29,440 nt of DNA, taken from JBCBAP01 sp038532435 (GTDB lineage Bacteria; Pseudomonadota; Alphaproteobacteria; Rhodobacterales; Rhodobacteraceae). The translations under genes and the position numbers were made by a program. Positions 24,045 through 29,440 of this stretch are shown here, one piece after another (the first letter of the stretch is position 1; each line of letters starts with the position of its first letter). The stretch is taken from NCBI GenBank assembly GCA_038532435.1, contig JBCBAP010000044.1, forward strand, positions 1-29,440, given 5' to 3'. The notes under the pieces are model-generated. The model saw only the letters and a program-made list of their open reading frames with translations. It had not been told where the DNA came from and did no database searches.

Positions 24045-24967
24045 GCCTTCCGGACAGCGCGGTGGGCGACGCGCTCGCCCGCTGGCTGGCGCAACTCAGC
24101 GCCGTTCAGGGCGCGAGCGCCAACACGGTCACCGCCTATCGGGACGATGTTGCCGGGTTCCTCGGTTTTCTAGCACTTCATTGGGGAGGACCGGTCGGGC
24201 TTCCCCGGCTTGGCGACGTTGCAATCAGGGACATGCGGGCCTGGATCGCCTACGAGCGGGCACGGGGTCTCAGCGCGCGTTCGGTCGCCCGCGCGCTGTC
24301 CGCGGTGAAAACGTTCTACCGCTGGCTCGGGGAGGTGGAAGGCATCGAGGCTGCGGCCGTGAGCGCGACCCGCGCGCCGAAGATCAAGGCCCGCCTGCCG
24401 CGCCCCGTTTCCGCGGACGCAGCCCAGGACATCCTCGACAATGCGGAGGTCTCTCATGACACTCCGTGGATCGCCGCGCGGGATACGGCGGTTCTCACAC
24501 TCCTCTATGGCTGCGGCCTGCGGATTTCAGAGGCGCTCGGCCTCGACCGTGCAGCACTGCCCCTCGGCGACATGCTTCGCATTCGCGGGAAGGGTGACAA
24601 GGAACGGCAGGTGCCGGTCCTGCCCGTCGCGCACAGTGCCGTTGACCGCTATCTGGAGCTCTGCCCCTATGGCGGTGACGGTGCGGCACCGCTTTTCTAT
24701 GGCGCACGGGGCAAACGCCTCAACCCGAGCCTCGTGCGAAACCTGATGCAGCGGCTGAGGGCACAGCTTGGCCTGCCCGAAACCGCCACGCCCCACGCGC
24801 TTCGCCATTCCTTCGCGACCCACCTGCTCGAGGCGGGTGGAGATCTGCGGGCCATCCAGGAGCTGTTGGGCCACGCCTCTCTCAGCACGACGCAGGCCTA
24901 CACCGCCCTCGATCAAGCCCGCCTGATGGACGTCTACCGGGCGAGCCATCCCAAGGGGCGGGGCTGA
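24041..24967 (+). CDS. xerC: XerC: site-specific tyrosine recombinase
   Basis: The protein is 308 aa, starting with GTG at 24041 inside the DUF484 stop. The N-terminal SAM-like core-binding domain (about 10-100) is followed by the catalytic domain. All catalytic residues are visible: R161 (GLRISEALG), K184 (RGKGDKERQ), H252 and R255 (PHALRHSFATH), H278 (LLGHASLS) and nucleophile Y287 (TTQAYTALD). With XerD it resolves chromosome dimers at dif near the terminus. The setting (DUF484-xerC, near priA) is the housekeeping gene, not a phage or integron integrase. Confidence 0.93.
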   Translation: MSLPDSAVGDALARWLAQLSAVQGASANTVTAYRDDVAGFLGFLALHWGGPVGLPRLGDVAIRDMRAWIAYERARGLSARSVARALSAVKTFYRWLGEVEGIEAAAVSATRAPKIKARLPRPVSADAAQDILDNAEVSHDTPWIAARDTAVLTLLYGCGLRISEALGLDRAALPLGDMLRIRGKGDKERQVPVLPVAHSAVDRYLELCPYGGDGAAPLFYGARGKRLNPSLVRNLMQRLRAQLGLPETATPHALRHSFATHLLEAGGDLRAIQELLGHASLSTTQAYTALDQARLMDVYRASHPKGRG

Positions 24968-24988
24968 CGCGCCGCTTGCCCGGCAGGA

Positions 24989-25016
24989 ATGCCTGCGCCA
25001 TGCTGTGGCGCAGCAT
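24989..25016. other. strong stem-loop between xerC and ABC transporter
   Basis: TGCGCCA (24994-25000) and TGGCGCA (25006-25012) form a perfect 7-bp stem with a 5-base loop. It is extended by ATGC/GCAT (24989-24992, 25013-25016) with one bulged C. It lies 24 bases before the binding-protein ATG and is not followed by a T-run. It may be an operator, an mRNA 5' stabiliser or a weak terminator. Confidence 0.55.
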
Positions 25017-25039
25017 TCATCCTCAACGGAGGTCTCCCT

Positions 25040-25819
25040 ATGAAATCCCTGCTGTCCCTCACCCTTTCCGCATTGATGCTCGCTGCCCCCCTGTCGGCGC
25101 AAAGCCTCGCGGGCAAGGAGATCGTCGTCGTCACGGAAAACGCCTACCCGCCCCTGCAGTTCATCGATCCCGCGACCGGCGACGCCATCGGCTGGGAATA
25201 CGACGCGATGGAGGAGATCGCGGCACGCACCGGTCTGAGCTACGAGATCCAGAACACCAGCTGGGACGCCATGATCCCCGCCGTGAGCGAGGGCCAGTAC
25301 GACATGGGCATGACCGGTATCACGATCCGCGAGGACCGGGCGGAGATCGTGGATTTCTCCGCCCCCTACATGCGCTCGGAGATGTTCATGCTCGTCCGTG
25401 CCGACGAGGACCGCTTCTCCGACGCCGCAGGCTTCGCGTCCCTGGAGGATGGTCTGGTCGGAGCACAAGCCGGTACGACCCCCTTCTATGTAGCGGTCTA
25501 CGATGTGCTGGACGGCAACGAAGCCAATCCGCGGATCAAGCTTTTCGAGACCTTCGGCGCGCAGGTTCAGGCGCTTCGCGTCGGCGATGTGGACCTCGTC
25601 CTGACGGACGGCACGGCGGGAGAGGGCTATGTCCGTGCGAATCCGGACACGTTCAAGCTGACCGGTGACGCGCTCGGTACCGAAGATTTCGGGTTCATCT
25701 TCCCCAAGGGCTCGGACCTCGTCGAGCCGATCAACGCGGCCATCGAACAGATGAAGGCGGACGGGACCATCGACGCGCTCAACAAGAAATGGTTCCTCGA
25801 CTACAAGCTCGGCGGCTGA
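25040..25819 (+). CDS. amino-acid ABC transporter substrate-binding protein
   Basis: The protein is 259 aa from ATG 25040, which has a GGAGG site; an upstream in-frame ATG has no such site. A cleavable signal peptide (MKSLLSLTLSALMLAAPLSA) sends it to the periplasm. It is a family 3 solute-binding protein: VTENAYPPLQFIDPATG, WEYDAMEEIAARTGL, the ligand-contact region MGMTGITIREDRAEIVDFS, PYMRSEMFMLV, and FIFPKGSDLVEPINAAI. This family binds polar amino acids or related small molecules; the exact ligand is not predictable. The permease gene follows after 34 bases. Confidence 0.92.
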   Translation: MKSLLSLTLSALMLAAPLSAQSLAGKEIVVVTENAYPPLQFIDPATGDAIGWEYDAMEEIAARTGLSYEIQNTSWDAMIPAVSEGQYDMGMTGITIREDRAEIVDFSAPYMRSEMFMLVRADEDRFSDAAGFASLEDGLVGAQAGTTPFYVAVYDVLDGNEANPRIKLFETFGAQVQALRVGDVDLVLTDGTAGEGYVRANPDTFKLTGDALGTEDFGFIFPKGSDLVEPINAAIEQMKADGTIDALNKKWFLDYKLGG

Positions 25820-25853
25820 TGCGGCCTGACGTCAAGGCGCGCTCACCCCGCCC

Positions 25854-26699
25854 ATGAGCGCGCCCTCCTCTTCCGACAAGGACTTTCCCTACTGGCTCGT
25901 GATCGCGGGCGGCATCGGCGTGCTGCTCGCCTATCGGGTGGCGGTGGACGACCTTTATTCGCGGGTTTTCGCAATCATCTCGAAGGGGATCGGCATCACG
26001 ATATTCGTGACGCTGGTTGCGTTTGCGCTTGCCTCGGCGCTGGGTCTGCTTCTCGCGGTGATGAGCCTGTCGCGGCACATCGTGCTCCGGCAGATCGCGC
26101 GGTTCTACATCGAGATCGTGCGCGGCATCCCGATCCTCGTCCTGCTTTTCTACATCGCGTTCGTCGGGGCGCCTGCGCTCGTGATCGCCATCAATGCCGT
26201 ACTGGAGCCGCTGGGGCTGGAGCCGATGCGCACGCGGGATCTTTCGCTTCTCTGGCGTGCGATCCTGGCCCTCATGATCGGCTACGCCGCGTTCATCGCA
26301 GAAGTGTTCCGGGCGGGGATACAGGCGGTGGACGAGGGACAGATCGAGGCGGCGAAGGCGCTCGGCCTCAACGGCTGGCACCGGTTCCGCTTCATCGTTC
26401 TGCCTCAGGCCCTGCGCACCATCCTGCCGCCCCTCGGCAACGATTTCATTGCGCTCATCAAGGACAGCTCGCTCGTCAGCGTGCTGGGGGTCGCGGACAT
26501 CACCCAGCTCGGGAAGGTCTATGCTGCCGGGTCGTTCAGGTTCTTCGAAACCTACAACACAGTCGCCTACGTCTATCTGGTGATGACGGTAGGTCTCAGT
26601 CTCGCGCTCAGAGCGCTGGAAAGGCGTATGCGGAGGTCTGCTGTTGAAGCTGGTGCGGCTGATACACGCCGCGGACGGAAAAAAACGCCCCCAAACTGA
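25854..26699 (+). CDS. amino-acid ABC transporter permease (HisM/GlnP family)
   Basis: The protein is 281 aa, an inner-membrane permease. An N-terminal membrane segment (about 10-28) is followed by four or five more. The family motif FYIEIVRGIPILVLLFYIAF and the ATPase-contacting EAA loop (EAAKALGLNGWHRFRFIVLP) are present, then GNDFIALIKDSSLVSVLGV. It is predicted to pair with the preceding binding protein. Only one permease and no ATPase gene are present, so the ATPase must be encoded elsewhere. The tail after the last helix is basic, and its codons contain an A7 run near the stop, a spot where length errors would alter the C-terminus. Confidence 0.92.
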   Translation: MSAPSSSDKDFPYWLVIAGGIGVLLAYRVAVDDLYSRVFAIISKGIGITIFVTLVAFALASALGLLLAVMSLSRHIVLRQIARFYIEIVRGIPILVLLFYIAFVGAPALVIAINAVLEPLGLEPMRTRDLSLLWRAILALMIGYAAFIAEVFRAGIQAVDEGQIEAAKALGLNGWHRFRFIVLPQALRTILPPLGNDFIALIKDSSLVSVLGVADITQLGKVYAAGSFRFFETYNTVAYVYLVMTVGLSLALRALERRMRRSAVEAGAADTRRGRKKTPPN

Positions 26700-26799
26700 T
26701 ACCCCCCCTCGGGCATTCGTCGGAGCGAACCTACCACGGATGCAGCGCTCCAGAAAAGCGCAATCTTGTGGAACTAATCAATTGTTCACAGAATTGTCA

Positions 26800-26822
26800 G
26801 GGGATCGGTCCCTCCGATCCCC
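26800..26822. terminator. hairpin between convergent permease and ileS genes
   Basis: A perfect 9-bp stem GGGGATCGG / CCGATCCCC has a 5-base loop and lies 7 bases beyond the ileS stop. It is followed by TTT on the plus strand and by TGACAATT on the minus strand, so the U-tract is weak. Its position between convergent genes fits a two-way terminator. Confidence 0.5.
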
Positions 26823-26829
26823 TTTCGCG

Positions 26830-29440
26830 TCAGCCGAGCACGGAATTGCAGCGCCCGCAAACCCCCGGGTGATGGTGGCTGCCCACGTCGGGGAGAATCT
26901 TCCAGCACCGCGCGCACTTGTCTCCAGCCGCCGGCCCGGACATGACCGCAACTCCGGAGATGTCCGGCAGGGTGAAGGCCCCTTCCGGTGCCGGGGCATC
27001 CGTCACGGTCAGATCGGAGGTGATACAGAGGTCCGCCAGCGGCAGGCCTTCGAGGATCGCACGGACCTCGGGGTCCGCCACGTGGACAACCGGAGCCGCC
27101 TCCAGCGACGCGCCGATGCGCTTCTCCTGCCGTTCGACCTCGAGCGCGCCGGTCACGACCCGGCGCACCGCGCGGACGCGGGACCATTTCTGCGCGAGCG
27201 CGTCGTCGTGCCATTCCGCGGGAATGTCGGCAAAGTCCTCGAGATGGATCGAAGACCCTGCGTCGGGATGCCGGGCCAGCCAGATCTCCTCCATGGTGAA
27301 GACGAGCATCGGCGCGAGCCACCGGGTGAGATGATCATAGAGCGCCTCAAGCACCGTCCGGGCCGCCCGCCGTTCCAGCGATCCAGCCGCGTCGCAGTAA
27401 AGCGCATCCTTGCGGATGTCGAAGTAGAGCGTAGAGAGGTCCACGGTGCAGAACTGGAACAGCTTCTGGAAAACACCCTGGAAATCGTACGCCGCATAGC
27501 CCGAACGCACCTCGCCATCGAGCTCCGATAGGCGGTGCAGCACCCATTGCTCGAGCTCGGGCATGTCTTCCCGGGACACACGCTCTGCCGCCTCGAAACC
27601 GGCGAGGTTGCCGAGAATGAAGCGGAACGTATTGCGGAGACGGCGGTAGCTGTCCGCGACACCCTTCAGGATCTCCGGCCCGATACGGTGATCGGCGGTG
27701 TAGTCCGTCTGCGCCACCCAGAGCCGCAGGATGTCCGCCCCGTACTGGCGCACGACCTCCTCCGGCACGATGGTGTTGCCCAGCGACTTGGACATCTTCA
27801 TGCCCTTCTCATCGAGCGTGAAGCCGTGGGTCAGCACGCCGCGATACGGCGCGCGGCCCTTGGTCCCGCAAGCCTGCAGGAGCGATGAGTGGAACCAGCC
27901 GCGATGCTGGTCCGTGCCCTCAAGATAAAGGTCCGCAATCCCGTTGGGCGTTCCGTCCGCGCGATCGCGCAGGACAAAGGCATGGGTGGAGCCGGAATCG
28001 AACCAGACATCGAGGATGTCGTCGACCTTCTCCCACTCCTCCGGATCGTGGTCGTTGCCCAGGAAACGGGCCTTTGCCCCCTCCTCGAACCACGCATCCG
28101 CGCCTTCGGCGCGGAAGGCCTCGACGATGCGGGCGTTCACCGCCGGGTCGCGCAGGATCTCCACCCCGCCGTTATCGTCGCGTTTGACGAAACAGGTAAG
28201 CGGCACACCCCACGCACGCTGGCGGGAGAGGACCCAGTCCGGCCGGTTCTCGACCATCGCATGGATCCGGTTGCGGCCGTTGGCCGGCGTCCATTTGACC
28301 AGCCCGTCGATGGAAGCCAGTGCGCGCTCTCGGATCGTGGTGCCGTGCGCGTCCATCCCGTCGCCGAGCGGCCGGTCGATCGCCGCAAACCATTGCGGTG
28401 TGTTGCGATAGATGAGCGGTGCTTTTGACCGCCAGGAATGGGGGTAGGAGTGCTGGATCTTCCCGCGTGCGAGCAGACCGTCCGCGGCGACAAGCGCCTC
28501 GATGACCGCCTTGTTCGCGTTCCCCTCCTTGCCGTTCGGCTTCAGAATCGCCTTGCCGCCAAAGAGGGGAAGGCTGTCGCGGAACCGCCCATCCTCGTTC
28601 ACATTGTGGGTGATGACCTGTTCGAGCATGCCGAGATCCCGGTACATCTCGAACTCCTCCATCCCGTGGGAGGGAGCGCAATGCACAAAGCCGGTTCCCT
28701 CATCCTCGGTCACGAAAGGTGCCGCGCGGAAGTCCCGCGGCGCGTCCCATTCGCCCGCGCCATCCTCAACTCCCGCAAGCGGATGGCCGAGCGTGAGCTG
28801 AGCGAGATCCGCAGCGGGCACGTCCGCGATACGGCGATACATGCCCTCCTCGAGCCGCGCTGCGCGCATCACCCGGTCCGCGAGCCTGTCCGCGAGGATG
28901 TAGCGATGGCCGATGCGCGCCCAGCACTCCTCCGGCCGGCCCGTCACCTCGTAGACGCCGTAGGAGATGTCGTCGCTGTAGACGACGCCCTTGTTGGACG
29001 GGATTGTCCAGGGCGTTGTCGTCCAGATCACGACGGAGGCGCCTTCAAGACCGGTCTCGCCGCCGTCCGTGACGGGAAAGCACACATAGATCGTGAAGCT
29101 TTCCTTGTCGTGATACTCAACCTCGGCCTCCGCGAGCGCGGTCTTCTCGATCGGCGACCACATCACGGGCTTGGAGCCCTGATAAAGGGTTCCGTTCATC
29201 ACGAACGTCATGAACTCGGCCGCGATCGTCGCCTCCGACCCGTAGTTCATGGTCAGGTACGGATCCGCCCAGTTCCCGGTGATGCCGAGCCGCTTGAATT
29301 CCTCGCGCTGGATCTCGACCCAGCCCTGGGCGAACTCCCGGCACTCGCCGCGGAACTCGTTGATCGGAACATCATCCTTGTTGCGGCCCTTCTTGCGGTA
29401 CTGCTCCTCGATCTTCCACTCGATGGGCAGGCCGTGGCAG
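26830..29440 (-). CDS. ileS: IleS: isoleucyl-tRNA synthetase, 5' partial
   Basis: The C-terminal ~869 residues of a class I synthetase are present. The frame stays open to the end of the window, where CHGLPIEWK, part of the conserved G-W-D-C-H-G-L-P motif, is readable. The HIGH motif and true start lie beyond 29440. The editing domain includes VIWTTTPWTIPSNKGV and EDEGTGFVHCAPSHGMEEFE. The catalytic core continues with VLSRQRAWGVPL, LEGTDQHRGWFHSSLLQA and KMSKS (complement of 27784-27798). The anticodon-binding domain follows, and the C-terminal zinc finger has CARC and CGRC. The enzyme charges tRNA-Ile and hydrolyses misformed Val-tRNA. The zinc-finger ending and single KMSKS site fit a normal bacterial IleRS. 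Confidence 0.97.
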   Translation of the reverse strand, partial: CHGLPIEWKIEEQYRKKGRNKDDVPINEFRGECREFAQGWVEIQREEFKRLGITGNWADPYLTMNYGSEATIAAEFMTFVMNGTLYQGSKPVMWSPIEKTALAEAEVEYHDKESFTIYVCFPVTDGGETGLEGASVVIWTTTPWTIPSNKGVVYSDDISYGVYEVTGRPEECWARIGHRYILADRLADRVMRAARLEEGMYRRIADVPAADLAQLTLGHPLAGVEDGAGEWDAPRDFRAAPFVTEDEGTGFVHCAPSHGMEEFEMYRDLGMLEQVITHNVNEDGRFRDSLPLFGGKAILKPNGKEGNANKAVIEALVAADGLLARGKIQHSYPHSWRSKAPLIYRNTPQWFAAIDRPLGDGMDAHGTTIRERALASIDGLVKWTPANGRNRIHAMVENRPDWVLSRQRAWGVPLTCFVKRDDNGGVEILRDPAVNARIVEAFRAEGADAWFEEGAKARFLGNDHDPEEWEKVDDILDVWFDSGSTHAFVLRDRADGTPNGIADLYLEGTDQHRGWFHSSLLQACGTKGRAPYRGVLTHGFTLDEKGMKMSKSLGNTIVPEEVVRQYGADILRLWVAQTDYTADHRIGPEILKGVADSYRRLRNTFRFILGNLAGFEAAERVSREDMPELEQWVLHRLSELDGEVRSGYAAYDFQGVFQKLFQFCTVDLSTLYFDIRKDALYCDAAGSLERRAARTVLEALYDHLTRWLAPMLVFTMEEIWLARHPDAGSSIHLEDFADIPAEWHDDALAQKWSRVRAVRRVVTGALEVERQEKRIGASLEAAPVVHVADPEVRAILEGLPLADLCITSDLTVTDAPAPEGAFTLPDISGVAVMSGPAAGDKCARCWKILPDVGSHHHPGVCGRCNSVLG

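Noticed and set aside
24041..24967. Tyrosine recombinase as possible integrase of a mobile element
   Set aside because: Its length, the DUF484 partner and the housekeeping neighbours fit XerC. No att repeats, tRNA or phage genes are nearby.
26767..26790. Imperfect inverted repeat TGTGGAAC / GTTCACA
   Set aside because: It is one base short of symmetry, lies between convergent genes and matches no operator I know.
26644..27531. 295-aa plus-strand frame over the permease end and ileS
   Set aside because: It starts inside the permease in another frame and runs antisense to conserved ileS sequence.

Overview
The window is high-GC chromosomal DNA from an alphaproteobacterium. It is most likely a phototrophic member of the Rhodobacterales (Rhodobacter/Roseobacter type). 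The clearest reason is a block of photosynthesis genes in the order tspO-crtB-crtI / crtA-bchI-bchD-bchO, with a PpsR/CrtJ-type operator in the divergent crtI-crtA promoter. crtA (spheroidene monooxygenase) and the crtI-crtB-tspO arrangement are typical of that group. Assignment below order is not possible from this window.

Layout. (1) 1-5204: the 3' end of a secreted RTX calcium-binding protein, then a TbpB-barrel-like surface lipoprotein with an 11-base G tract just after the lipobox cysteine. Next come a LuxR-type response regulator (minus) and a divergent 7TM sensor kinase (plus). The kinase is interrupted by a 100-N assembly gap whose two flanks carry the same 55 bp; collapsing them restores one intact 657-aa frame. 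(2) 5201-7034: an overlapping pair, ada followed by a PEP-mutase/isocitrate-lyase-family enzyme. (3) 7405-10431: histidine genes hisB-hisH and hisA on the minus strand, separated by two plus-strand genes (DUF2147 and YaiI/DUF188). hisF and hisE are not present. (4) 10711-18324: the photosynthesis block for carotenoid synthesis and Mg-chelatase. (5) 18398-19900: a ComM/YifB AAA ATPase. (6) 20419-24967: priA (minus), divergent from a transaldolase-like aldolase, DUF484 and xerC in tight overlap. (7) 25040-26699: an amino-acid ABC transporter binding protein and permease without an ATPase gene. (8) 26830 to the end: the C-terminal part of ileS on the minus strand.

How the genes work together. 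CrtB and CrtI make and desaturate phytoene, and CrtA adds the keto group of spheroidenone. BchI, BchD and the accessory BchO act in Mg insertion into protoporphyrin IX. TspO is a tetrapyrrole-linked membrane regulator in Rhodobacter. The divergent promoters let one repressor site control both arms. The sensor kinase and response regulator are a head-to-head two-component pair. The RTX gene and lipoprotein are probably co-transcribed.

I did not find a clear, previously undescribed system. The best leads are the possible phase-variable lipoprotein beside the RTX gene, the ada/PEP-mutase pair, the gap artefact that hides an intact kinase, and the fragmented context of the photosynthesis block. 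No tRNA, rRNA, CRISPR array, complete insertion sequence or prophage was seen.
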